Positions 1 to 6,749 of a stretch of 28,812 bases of DNA are shown here, in pieces. Below the pieces are notes generated by a model. The model searched no databases and had not been told where the DNA came from. It saw nothing but the letters and a program-made list of their open reading frames with translations. The position numbers were made by a program, and so were the translations under genes. Positions within the stretch are counted from its first letter, which is position 1, and every line of letters begins with the position of its first letter. Origin of the DNA: Prevotella sp. (GTDB lineage Bacteria; Bacteroidota; Bacteroidia; Bacteroidales; Bacteroidaceae); contig JAEEZP010000136.1 of NCBI GenBank assembly GCA_016291915.1, positions 1 through 28,812 of the forward strand. The letters run 5' to 3'.

Positions 1-101
1 AGACAATATACTTCAAAACGGTCGTTGTGCTCCTCGATGACCTCCAGCGCCTGTGTGCCGATAGATCCGGTAGAACCCAGAATGGCTATTTGTTTCTTCA
101 T
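1..101 (-). CDS. dxr: 1-deoxy-D-xylulose 5-phosphate reductoisomerase, N-terminal fragment
   Basis: Only the first 33 codons lie in the window; the gene continues past base 1. The start codon is the CAT at 99-101. The translation begins MKKQIAILGSTGSIGTQALE, which carries the GSTGSIG nucleotide-binding loop that opens Dxr proteins. Dxr is the NADPH-dependent second enzyme of the MEP isoprenoid pathway, converting DXP to MEP in the cytoplasm. It follows the rimM stop codon by a single base, so it is the distal gene of the tsaB-DUF4290-murA-rimM operon. Identity rests on the N-terminal motif only, but that motif is characteristic. Confidence 0.88.
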   Translation of the reverse strand, partial: MKKQIAILGSTGSIGTQALEVIEEHNDRFEVYC

Positions 102-102
102 C

Positions 103-621
103 TTATGATAAGTCGAGCAACCCTTCAGGCAACTCAGTGGTAATTATTTTTTCTTGGTTGTTTATCTCTATAATAAGGTCGTCGGCTGCGGGTAGCAACA
201 CGGTCTTACCGTGGTGGTCAACATAAAAGAGTATGTTCTCCGTGGAATCATCCACGTCAACGATCTTCCCTACAACACCCTCATGGATATCGATAATCTG
301 GTAGCCCACCAGTTCTTCCCAAGTCATATCCTCCTCAGTATGATCCGACAAGGAACGTGGGAAATATACCTCACAGTTAGTCAACTCACGTGCCTGTTCC
401 ACGGTGGTGATGCCGTCAAAGACGATCCATGCTGTCTCGTTTGACTTAAAACGATACTCCTCGATAAAGAAGGGTACGAGGATGCCGTCAACTTCAACAA
501 TCAGATAGTCAGCATCAACACGGTCGAAGATATCGTCGGTGAACATAAATGTGATCTCCCCACGAACACCGTGTGGCTTACCTAAACGACCGATATGAAA
601 AACCTCTTCTTCCGAAATCAT
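103..621 (-). CDS. rimM: Ribosome maturation factor RimM
   Basis: This 172-aa protein begins MISEEEVFHIGRLGKPHGVRGE, the typical RimM opening with the G-x-hydrophobic-GKPHGVRGE motif of the N-terminal beta-barrel domain. The C-terminal PRC-barrel part is visible around residues 100-170 (WEELVGYQIID followed by VGKIVDVDD). RimM binds S19 in the 30S head and helps late 16S rRNA maturation. The length is normal for the family. It lies 35 bases downstream of murA, and that gap is filled by a 7-base tandem repeat. The stop codon is one base from the dxr start, implying translational coupling. Confidence 0.95.
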   Translation of the reverse strand: MISEEEVFHIGRLGKPHGVRGEITFMFTDDIFDRVDADYLIVEVDGILVPFFIEEYRFKSNETAWIVFDGITTVEQARELTNCEVYFPRSLSDHTEEDMTWEELVGYQIIDIHEGVVGKIVDVDDSTENILFYVDHHGKTVLLPAADDLIIEINNQEKIITTELPEGLLDLS

Positions 622-633
622 ACACCAACTCTA

Positions 634-661
634 AACTATGAACTATGCACTATGAACTAAA
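634..661. repeat. Seven-base-period tandem repeat between murA and rimM
   Basis: Four units on the plus strand: AACTATG, AACTATG, CACTATG, AACTAAA. The last unit contains the murA stop codon (minus-strand TAG at 657-659). It fills nearly the whole rimM-murA gap. No promoter or terminator is seen inside it. Confidence 0.75.
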
Positions 662-1967
662 TAGACGTTCTCTTTATCGAGGCCCCTAACGCGTTCAGAC
701 GATTTTCTATATCCTGATAGCCACGGTCTATCTGAGCGATATTGTCGATACGACTTGTTCCCTTCGCACTCATCGCGGCTATCAACAGAGCGATACCGGC
801 ACGGATATCCGGACTGGTCATCCTGCCGGCACGCAGACGTTTCTTATGGTCGTGCCCCACGACAACAGCCCGATGGGGGTCGCATAAGATAATCTGTGCT
901 CCCATGTCGATGAGCTTATCCGTGAAGAAGAGTCTGCTCTCGAACATCTTCTGGTGGAAGAGAACACTTCCGCGGGCTTGTGTGGCCACAACCAAAAGAA
1001 CAGAGAGGAGGTCAGGTGTCAGTCCCGGCCATGGGGCATCGGCAAGCGTCATGATAGAACCGTCGATGAAAGAGTCGATGACATAGTGTGGCTGTTTGGG
1101 GATGAAAAGATCATCACCCTCCACCTTTATCTTTATACCTAACCGACGGAAGGCGTCAGGGATAATTCCTAAGTTACGCAGCGAGACATTCTTGATACGT
1201 ACGCCATCACCCACCATGGCGGCCATCCCGATAAATGAGCCCACCTCGATCATGTCAGGGAGAATCTGATGGGACGTGCCATGCAGTGACTCTTTACCTT
1301 CTATCGTCAGGAGATTACTGCCGATGCCTTTGATCTCTGCTCCCATGCTGTTGAGCATCCTGCACAACTGCTGGATATAGGGCTCGCATGCAGCGTTATA
1401 GATAGTGGTGGTCCCCTTGGCGAACACGGAAGCCATAATGATATTGGCAGTACCGGTCACCGATGCTTCATCCAAGAGCATATAACAACCTTTGGGGGTG
1501 GGAGAGGTTATCTCATAGACATTTCGGGTTTCGTTGAACTCAAACTTTGCGCCAAGGTATTTGAATCCTAAGAAGTGAGTATCCAGACGGCGACGACCGA
1601 TCTTGTCACCGCCAGGCTCTGCAACGACAGCCTTGCCAAAGCGAGCCAACAGCGGACCGATCATCAATACACTGCCGCGAAGGGCTGCACATTTCTTGAC
1701 AAACTCATCACTCTCAAGATATTTCAGGTCAACCTCGTCTGCCTGGAATACATATTCATTACGTGACAGTCTCGTCACTTTCACGTTGATATCACGTAAC
1801 AACTGGATCAGGTTGTTCACATCGAGAATGTCGGGGATGTTGGAAATTTCCACCGGTTCACAAGTGAGCAGGGTGGCACAGATTACCTCCAGTGCCTCGT
1901 TCTTGGCTCCCTGAGGAATAATCTCACCCTTCAGGGGATTTCCTCCTTCTATGATGAATGACTCCAT
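657..1967 (-). CDS. murA: UDP-N-acetylglucosamine 1-carboxyvinyltransferase (MurA) with Asp at the catalytic Cys position
   Basis: At 436 aa this has the usual MurA length. It shows the QGAKNEAL substrate-binding segment (K22, N23) and the PGGDKIGRRRLDTH loop at 118-131. In most bacteria that loop reads PGGC, and the Cys is the residue alkylated by fosfomycin. Here position 121 is Asp, as in the naturally fosfomycin-insensitive enzymes of Mycobacterium and Chlamydia. MurA transfers enolpyruvate from PEP to UDP-GlcNAc, the first committed step of peptidoglycan synthesis. The gene sits 12 bases after the DUF4290-like gene in the minus-strand operon. The Asp is read directly from the sequence; insensitivity to fosfomycin is inferred. 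Confidence 0.96.
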   Translation of the reverse strand: MESFIIEGGNPLKGEIIPQGAKNEALEVICATLLTCEPVEISNIPDILDVNNLIQLLRDINVKVTRLSRNEYVFQADEVDLKYLESDEFVKKCAALRGSVLMIGPLLARFGKAVVAEPGGDKIGRRRLDTHFLGFKYLGAKFEFNETRNVYEITSPTPKGCYMLLDEASVTGTANIIMASVFAKGTTTIYNAACEPYIQQLCRMLNSMGAEIKGIGSNLLTIEGKESLHGTSHQILPDMIEVGSFIGMAAMVGDGVRIKNVSLRNLGIIPDAFRRLGIKIKVEGDDLFIPKQPHYVIDSFIDGSIMTLADAPWPGLTPDLLSVLLVVATQARGSVLFHQKMFESRLFFTDKLIDMGAQIILCDPHRAVVVGHDHKKRLRAGRMTSPDIRAGIALLIAAMSAKGTSRIDNIAQIDRGYQDIENRLNALGASIKRTSI

Positions 1968-1979
1968 AATATGCTGTTG

Positions 1980-2582
1980 TTATTTTCTCTTCTTATTCGA
2001 TTTCAGGGCCGATACCTCTTTCTCGATGACTTTATCGAACTGGAAGGTATCCAAGTCTAACTGAATGACGCCGTCGGTATAACGTGCCAGGTCGGAAGCA
2101 ATCTTCTCATCATCGCTTGATCCATGACTCCACAGCAGGAGGTTACGCTTCATCTGGTTGGCCGTAACCCTCACTAACTCATCACGCTCCTCTCCAGCAG
2201 GCATCTCCTTGAGCTTCTCGAAAAGTTCGAAAACCATCTTCCCGTAATGACGCACGGGGATCTGTGTCATCGGATAGGCCAGCGGCTCAGGTGATGTCAT
2301 AATCTTTTTTGCCTCACTGACATCGTATGGATAGTCGATATCCAACTCGAAATTACTCATGATAGCCAGGTGATCCCACAACTTACGATCATGATCCTCA
2401 CTCTCACGGCTATGTGACGTCATGCGGTCCATAATACTGATGATGGTCTCTGCGCATGCCTGTCGCTCTTCCTTAGTAGGCAGCCCTACGGCATAGTCAA
2501 CCATCTTCTGAATCTCTCTTCCGTATTCCGGGAGGATAATCTTCTCACGTTGCGTGTTGTAATCCAATCCTTCGATATTCAT
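1980..2582 (-). CDS. DUF4290-like protein of unknown function
   Basis: A 200-aa soluble protein starting MNIEGLDYNTQREKIILPEY, with no signal peptide or membrane segment. The opening and the overall pattern (an acidic helical protein with a basic tail ending KSNKKRK) match what I recall of DUF4290, a Bacteroidetes-restricted family commonly encoded beside murA and rimM. Its function is not established. The position between tsaB (21 bases upstream) and murA (12 bases downstream) points to a housekeeping or cell-envelope role, but nothing in the sequence shows catalysis. The family name is from memory. Confidence 0.8.
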   Translation of the reverse strand: MNIEGLDYNTQREKIILPEYGREIQKMVDYAVGLPTKEERQACAETIISIMDRMTSHSRESEDHDRKLWDHLAIMSNFELDIDYPYDVSEAKKIMTSPEPLAYPMTQIPVRHYGKMVFELFEKLKEMPAGEERDELVRVTANQMKRNLLLWSHGSSDDEKIASDLARYTDGVIQLDLDTFQFDKVIEKEVSALKSNKKRK

Positions 2583-2603
2583 ATCTGTAAATCTTTATGA
2601 GCA

Positions 2604-3290
2604 TTATAGGAGTTTTTTCGGTGCCTTGGCAACGAAATCTTTTAAATAGAATGGCGTGAAATAGGCTACATCCTCAAACTGTCCGTTCAAGAACCTTTTC
2701 TCAGCCAGTGGCAACATGTATTTTGCCAGAGGTACGATGTCGGGAATCAGATGGGCATTGGGATGATCAATCATCGACATGCACTTGGAAGCACCGTTGC
2801 CGAAGAAATAGACAGGACGGTCTAAATACTCCAGATAAGTGTCGTGATCCACCACATCGGCATGGATAGGACGTATCTCTTTCAGCGAACGGTCGTATAA
2901 ACAGGCGTAAACCTCCATCCTGCGGGCATCAAGCATCGGACAGAGCAAAGCATCTTCTTCCAACTCATGAAAGAGCAGGACTGGGACTGCCAACAGCTGA
3001 AGGGTATGAACGGCAATCAACGGAACGTTTCTGCCATAACAGATACCTTTAGCCATCGATACACCGATACGTAGTCCTGTGTAGGAGCCGGGACCACAAC
3101 TGACGGCCACACCTTCCAGAGGAATTGCATGGTTGTCGCTGAACGAGAGAGCTTCATCAACAAATTTTCCCAGCTTCACGGCATGGTTCGGACCGCTACG
3201 GTCTTCGTCTGACCAGATGACTGCTCCATCCTGACTGACGGCAACAGAACACACGTCGGTACTGGTTTCTATATTGAGAATACACGCCAT
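2604..3290 (-). CDS. tsaB: tRNA threonylcarbamoyladenosine biosynthesis protein TsaB
   Basis: A 228-aa protein starting MACILNIETSTDVCSVAVSQ, with the ASKHA-fold opening and the segment CGPGSYTGLRIGVSMAKG that are diagnostic of TsaB. TsaB is the inactive paralogue that partners TsaD and TsaE to make t6A37 in ANN-decoding tRNAs. The reading frame stays open upstream to 3377, but that extension is Lys/Phe-rich and spans the divergent promoter region, so the start at 3290 is preferred. It is the first gene of the minus-strand operon. A Bacteroidetes-type -7 box lies 29 bases upstream. Confidence 0.93.
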   Translation of the reverse strand: MACILNIETSTDVCSVAVSQDGAVIWSDEDRSGPNHAVKLGKFVDEALSFSDNHAIPLEGVAVSCGPGSYTGLRIGVSMAKGICYGRNVPLIAVHTLQLLAVPVLLFHELEEDALLCPMLDARRMEVYACLYDRSLKEIRPIHADVVDHDTYLEYLDRPVYFFGNGASKCMSMIDHPNAHLIPDIVPLAKYMLPLAEKRFLNGQFEDVAYFTPFYLKDFVAKAPKKLL

Positions 3291-3318
3291 AAATAAAAAT
3301 ATCTTTTTAAATAGTTTG

Positions 3319-3326
3319 CAAAAATA
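3319..3326 (-). promoter_or_regulatory. Probable -7 box for the tsaB operon
   Basis: On the minus strand this reads TATTTTTG, matching the Bacteroidetes TAnnTTTG element. It lies 29 bases upstream of the chosen tsaB start. No good TTTG -33 box is seen at the expected distance, so the promoter is only half supported. It lies 22 bases from the oppositely oriented yicC -7 box, so the two promoters overlap. Confidence 0.55.
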
Positions 3327-3348
3327 CTTATTTTCCAGAAAATATTCG

Positions 3349-3356
3349 TACTTTTG
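3349..3356 (+). promoter_or_regulatory. Probable -7 box for the yicC-gmk-nadD operon
   Basis: TACTTTTG on the plus strand matches TAnnTTTG and is followed by the GCA often seen after this box. It is 24 bases upstream of the yicC ATG at 3381. The in-frame upstream ATG at 3354 lies inside the box, which argues against that longer start. The -33 region is only T-rich and carries no clear TTTG. Confidence 0.6.
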
Positions 3357-3380
3357 CATAAATTTAACAAGAAACATGTT

Positions 3381-4256
3381 ATGATACAGTCTATGACAGG
3401 CTACGGAAAGGCGCTCGTAGCTTATAAAGGAAAGAAAATTAACGTTGAGATAAAATCACTGAACAGCAAGACACTGGACATCAGTACACGTATTGCGCCT
3501 CTCTATCGGGAGAAGGAAATGGAACTGCGGAAGATGATTGCGGAGCAGTTGGTCAGAGGGAAGATTGATTTTTCTTTATGGGTAGAGAAAGATGTTACCG
3601 TTGATGCTACTCCTATCAATGGCGCTTTAGTGGAGAATTACTACCATCAGATAATGGATATCTCTGCCAAGACAGGGATTCCCGTGCCCAACGACTGGTT
3701 TTATACCTTATTACGCATGCCGGAGGTGATGACAAAATCAGAGGTGGAAATATTGGAAGATGAGGAGTGGGTTGTGGCTTGCTCAGCCATCCAGGAGGCG
3801 CTCGCTAATCTGATTGCCTTCCGTCGTCAGGAGGGAGAAGCCCTTCAGAAGAAGTTCTGTGAGAAGTTGGATAATATCGAACGTTTGCTGCACAGCATCG
3901 ATCCTTACGAGAAGAGCCGGGTGGAAAAGATACGTGCCCGTATCCTGGAGGGGCTGAAGAGTGTCTCTGACGCTGATTACGACAAGAATCGTTTGGAACA
4001 GGAACTGATATACTATATAGAAAAGTTGGATATCAGTGAGGAGAAACAACGCCTCGCCAACCACCTGAAATACTTCCGTTCAACCATGGAAGATGAGGAG
4101 GCTCAGGGAAAGAAACTGGGATTCATCGCACAGGAGATGGGACGTGAGATCAATACCACAGGAAGCAAAAGCAATCTCGCTGAGATGCAGAATATCGTGG
4201 TGATGATGAAAGATGAGTTGGAGCAGATTAAAGAGCAGGTCCTGAATGCTCTCTGA
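3381..4256 (+). CDS. YicC/YloC family endoribonuclease
   Basis: This 291-aa protein begins MIQSMTGYGKA, the family signature (MIxSMTGYGxA), and ends in the DUF1732-type C-terminal helix, with EINTTGSKSN followed by LAEMQNIVVMMKDELEQIKEQ. A conserved central stretch, NRLEQELIYYIEKLDISEEK, is also present. Members of this family have been reported as RNases that cleave RNA, including small RNAs in E. coli. The start at 3381 matches the family start; a longer in-frame start at 3354 would overlap the promoter. It heads a plus-strand unit with gmk and nadD. A yicC-gmk arrangement is common in bacteria. Confidence 0.92.
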   Translation: MIQSMTGYGKALVAYKGKKINVEIKSLNSKTLDISTRIAPLYREKEMELRKMIAEQLVRGKIDFSLWVEKDVTVDATPINGALVENYYHQIMDISAKTGIPVPNDWFYTLLRMPEVMTKSEVEILEDEEWVVACSAIQEALANLIAFRRQEGEALQKKFCEKLDNIERLLHSIDPYEKSRVEKIRARILEGLKSVSDADYDKNRLEQELIYYIEKLDISEEKQRLANHLKYFRSTMEDEEAQGKKLGFIAQEMGREINTTGSKSNLAEMQNIVVMMKDELEQIKEQVLNAL

Positions 4257-4270
4257 TAGTTAAGTCCATA

Positions 4271-4310
4271 GTCGTATTGTTGTAATATCGTAATATCGTT
4301 GTATCGTTAT
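4271..4310. repeat. Eight-base-period tandem repeat before gmk
   Basis: Five degenerate octads on the plus strand: GTCGTATT, GTTGTAAT, ATCGTAAT, ATCGTTGT, ATCGTTAT. They occupy most of the 63-base yicC-gmk gap. No promoter match is seen, so the genes are probably cotranscribed through the repeat. Confidence 0.7.
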
Positions 4311-4319
4311 TTTTAAAAT

Positions 4320-4892
4320 ATGGAAAAGAAACTGATTATTTTTTCAGCTCCCAGCGGCAGTGGAAAGAGTACGATCATCAACTGGTTGATGCAGGAGCAC
4401 CCGGAACTTGACCTGGCGTTCAGCATCAGTTGTACCAGCAGGGCTCCGCGTGGCACAGAGCAAAATGGGGTGGAGTATTTCTTTCTTACCCCGGAGGAGT
4501 TTCGTCAGCGTATCGACAACGATGAGTTTCTGGAATACGAAGAGGTGTATGAGAACCGTTTCTACGGCACACTCAAGCAGCAGGTGGAGGACCAGTTGGA
4601 AGCCGGTGATAACGTAGTGTTCGACGTGGATGTGAAAGGTGGTATCAACATCAAACGGTTTTACGGAGAGCGGGCACTGAGTATCTTCATCCAACCACCA
4701 TCGATCGAAGAACTCCGTCGCCGACTGGAACACCGTGCTACAGATGCTCCGGAGGTTATCGAACAGCGGTTGAGCAAGGCTGCTTACGAGATGACTTTCG
4801 CAGATCAGTTTGATAAGATCCTCGTCAACGACCAGTTGGAGGTGGCTGAGCAGGAAGCATTGGAGATGTTAAACGTTTTTCTGGATGATTAA
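4320..4892 (+). CDS. gmk: Guanylate kinase
   Basis: This 190-aa protein has a P-loop at residues 10-18 (APSGSGKST) and the GMP-binding region with SCTSRAPRGTEQNGVEYFF, both characteristic of guanylate kinase. DVDVKGG around residues 103-109 is the conserved segment following the nucleotide fold. It phosphorylates GMP to GDP with ATP in the cytoplasm. The length is slightly short of the E. coli enzyme but normal for the family. The last 8 bases overlap the nadD start, so the two are translationally coupled. Confidence 0.96.
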   Translation: MEKKLIIFSAPSGSGKSTIINWLMQEHPELDLAFSISCTSRAPRGTEQNGVEYFFLTPEEFRQRIDNDEFLEYEEVYENRFYGTLKQQVEDQLEAGDNVVFDVDVKGGINIKRFYGERALSIFIQPPSIEELRRRLEHRATDAPEVIEQRLSKAAYEMTFADQFDKILVNDQLEVAEQEALEMLNVFLDD

Positions 4893-5463
4893 GACAGGGA
4901 TCTTCGGCGGTTCTTTCGACCCTATTCATAAAGGACATATCGCTTTGGCTCGTACCATCCTGCAGAAGATGGGGCTTGAGGAGGTGTGGTTCGTCGTGTC
5001 TCCGCATAATCCCTTGAAGGAGCAGCAGAACCTCACGGATGATAACGTCCGTCTGGAAATGGTCCGTCTGGCATTGTCAGATTACAGTCGGTTGGTGGCT
5101 TCTGATTATGAGTTTTACCTGCCGCGGCCCTCTTATATGTGGAACACTTTAGTGCATATACAGGCGGATTTTCCTGACCGTAAGCTTTTCCTGATCATCG
5201 GTGAAGACAACTGGGATTGCTTTGACCAGTGGTATCGTCATGAGGATATCCTGAAGAATTTCAATGTTTTAGTGTATCCCCGTAATGCTGAGCAAACCAT
5301 TACCCGTCGCAGTAATAAGCAGGTGCGTTTCATCCGGACGAGACTGTTGCCTGTGAGCAGTACGATGGTACGTGAGAGAGTGAGGAAAGGAGAACCCATC
5401 AACGATCTTGTCCCTTCAAAAATCGTCGATTTCATCGAGAAAAATCATTTATATCAGCGATAG
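4885..5463 (+). CDS. nadD: Nicotinate-nucleotide adenylyltransferase
   Basis: This 192-aa nucleotidyltransferase starts MIKTGIFGGSFDPIHKGHIA, containing GGSFDP and the HxGH nucleotide-binding motif (H15-x-x-H18). The second signature, SSTMVR, is at residues 158-163. NadD adenylates nicotinate mononucleotide to deamido-NAD in NAD synthesis. Its ATG lies inside the 3' end of gmk. The gene ends 8 bases from the stop codon of the convergent Nudix gene, with no clear terminator between them. Confidence 0.95.
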   Translation: MIKTGIFGGSFDPIHKGHIALARTILQKMGLEEVWFVVSPHNPLKEQQNLTDDNVRLEMVRLALSDYSRLVASDYEFYLPRPSYMWNTLVHIQADFPDRKLFLIIGEDNWDCFDQWYRHEDILKNFNVLVYPRNAEQTITRRSNKQVRFIRTRLLPVSSTMVRERVRKGEPINDLVPSKIVDFIEKNHLYQR

Positions 5464-5471
5464 CGGTTTTT

Positions 5472-5906
5472 CTACTTCTCATTTAATAACGCCTTCATAG
5501 CCAACATCAGCATCTCTTCGTGGTCGAATGCCAGGGGAGGTAAGTTGTCTGTTGGAAACCAACGTGCATCTGCCGCGTCATCATCTCCTTTTACCTCACA
5601 GATATCCGTCACACCATAGTGTGCAATGGAAATCACCCGTTCTCTGGAATCACGGTTGGGATCTGTAAACGTATGAAACTGATGAAGTGTTACTCCGGTT
5701 ATTCCCGTCTCTTCCTGTAACTCCCGCAAAGCCCCCTCTTCTGCCGACTCGTCTATATTCAGGAAACCACCGGGGAATGCCCAACGGCCTTTATAAGGAT
5801 CTCTTCCTCGTTGGATCAATAATACATACAATTGTTCTTCTTTGTAGCCGAAGAGTACACAATCGGTAGTCACGGCAGGATGGGGATATTTATAAGTATA
5901 ACTCAT
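5472..5906 (-). CDS. Nudix hydrolase
   Basis: A 144-aa single-domain protein. The complete Nudix box runs from about G47 to I69 (GFLNIDESAEEGALRELQEE with TGI following), fitting Gx5Ex7REUxEExGU. The upstream segment RGRDPYKGRWAFPGGF resembles Nudix enzymes acting on ADP-ribose or related dinucleotides, and also the Nudix domain of NrtR-type regulators. There is no C-terminal winged helix here, so an enzyme is more likely. Its exact substrate cannot be read from the sequence. Proximity to nadD is suggestive of NAD metabolism but the two genes are convergent, not coupled. It has its own promoter. Confidence 0.88.
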   Translation of the reverse strand: MSYTYKYPHPAVTTDCVLFGYKEEQLYVLLIQRGRDPYKGRWAFPGGFLNIDESAEEGALRELQEETGITGVTLHQFHTFTDPNRDSRERVISIAHYGVTDICEVKGDDDAADARWFPTDNLPPLAFDHEEMLMLAMKALLNEK

Positions 5907-5930
5907 ACGATGCTATTGTTTATTGCCATG

Positions 5931-5962
5931 CAAAATTAAGCATAATGCGGCAAAAAGACAAA
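5931..5962 (-). promoter_or_regulatory. Promoter of the Nudix gene
   Basis: On the minus strand, TTTG (5962-5959), a 20-base spacer, then TAATTTTG (5938-5931), a full match to the Bacteroidetes -33/-7 consensus. The predicted transcript would have a leader of about 18 bases before the ATG at 5906. Confidence 0.75.
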
Positions 5963-6434
5963 TTATAGAGGATGTTTCTATCCGTATTAATATCTTCGTT
6001 AGTTTCTTATTCTCTCTTTCATCGGTTTCCCATCATTACAGTAGGACCAAAATGGCCTTTTGGCCCGGCCTGCAGGCCGTTTTGACCGGGCAAAAGCGGC
6101 CTTTTGTCTGCATCTTTGCGCCAGACTTTTATCTTGGCAATTATATACCAGTTAACTTAAAGCACTGAAAGTGCATCAGAACATAGGCAGCGCTCATCTT
6201 CTACGGAAATGGACTTACTTTTCTTGTAATCAACTACTTACGGCATTTTCATCTTCTACGGATCCTCTACGGAAGAAAAGAGTACTTTTCCCATAGGAAA
6301 AGGTTATTAAAACGATGAGAAAAGGTCACCTTTCTCAATGCTTTTAGTGACTGTTTCTCTTCTATTCCTGTGTGGATTTAAAAGATGTCATGCACACTGT
6401 CGGGGCATGAAATGAAATGAGGTGTACTAAATGA
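5963..6434. other. Gene-free intergenic stretch with several palindromes
   Basis: No convincing ORF is seen here. Structured elements: CGGCCTGCAGGCCG, a perfect 14-base palindrome (6066-6079), flanked by GGCCTTTTGGCC (6054-6065) and a related CAAAAGCGGCCTTTTG (6091-6106); and an inverted repeat TGAGAAA...TTTCTCA at 6316-6337 around AGGTCACC. CTACGGA recurs near 6200, 6254 and 6267. The GC-rich block stands out from its AT-rich surroundings. It may be a dispersed repetitive element; that cannot be tested within one window. Confidence 0.6.
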
Positions 6435-6466
6435 TTTGGTCATATCAAATATTTGTATTATCTTTG
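6435..6466 (+). promoter_or_regulatory. Promoter of the 7-kb envelope operon, with dyads
   Basis: TTTG (6435-6438), a 20-base spacer, then TATCTTTG (6459-6466): a perfect Bacteroidetes promoter. A 10-base palindrome, CAAATATTTG, sits inside the spacer at 6446-6455. GTCATA (6439-6444) is repeated in inverse as TATGAC (6488-6493) across the start codon. ATAACT/AGTTAT (6469-6474 and 6485-6490) could form a leader hairpin that includes the start of the ATG. These dyads are typical places for an autoregulator to bind, which is inferred, not shown. Confidence 0.8.
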
Positions 6467-6488
6467 CAATAACTTAATCTATAGAGTT

Positions 6489-6749
6489 ATGACAACAGTA
6501 CAGTTAAACGCTGCTTTGCATAGAGAATTAAGCTACATTGTAACTGATGAAACAATGATGAAGAGAGCTTTACAATCTTTACGTAAGATACGTAGGGAAA
6601 GACGAGCTGAACAGTTACAGCAAGGAGATTCTGCGGAGCAAGTGAAGAAAAGTTTAAAACGAGCTTTCAAGGAGTTTAAATTGGTACAAGAGGGAAAGAT
6701 CGAAGCAAAACCAATAGAAGAATTGTTAAATGAGGTAGGCATAAAATGA
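6489..6749 (+). CDS. Small antitoxin-like protein, orphan
   Basis: 86 aa, starting MTTVQLNAALHRELSYIVTD. The opening MTTxQLNAxLxRxLSxIxxDE and the following Lys/Arg-rich helices resemble small type II antitoxins common in Bacteroides and Prevotella, which normally precede a RelE/ParE-type toxin. The C-terminal part (FKEFKLVQEGKIEAKPIEELLNE) also looks antitoxin-like. Here the next gene, overlapping by ATGA, is a membrane sulfatase-fold enzyme, so no toxin is present. The frame opens upstream at 6453, but that start lies inside the promoter, so 6489 is preferred. It may be an autoregulator of the operon or a remnant of a lost toxin-antitoxin pair. The family assignment is tentative. Confidence 0.7.
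   Translation: MTTVQLNAALHRELSYIVTDETMMKRALQSLRKIRRERRAEQLQQGDSAEQVKKSLKRAFKEFKLVQEGKIEAKPIEELLNEVGIK

Noticed and set aside
3291..3377. N-terminal extension of TsaB (start at 3377)
   Set aside because: The extension is Lys/Phe-rich, not seen in TsaB, and would cover the divergent promoter region.
5923..6168. 81-codon ORF in the gap before the envelope operon
   Set aside because: It overlaps the Nudix promoter and the GC palindromes, and the product has no recognisable feature.
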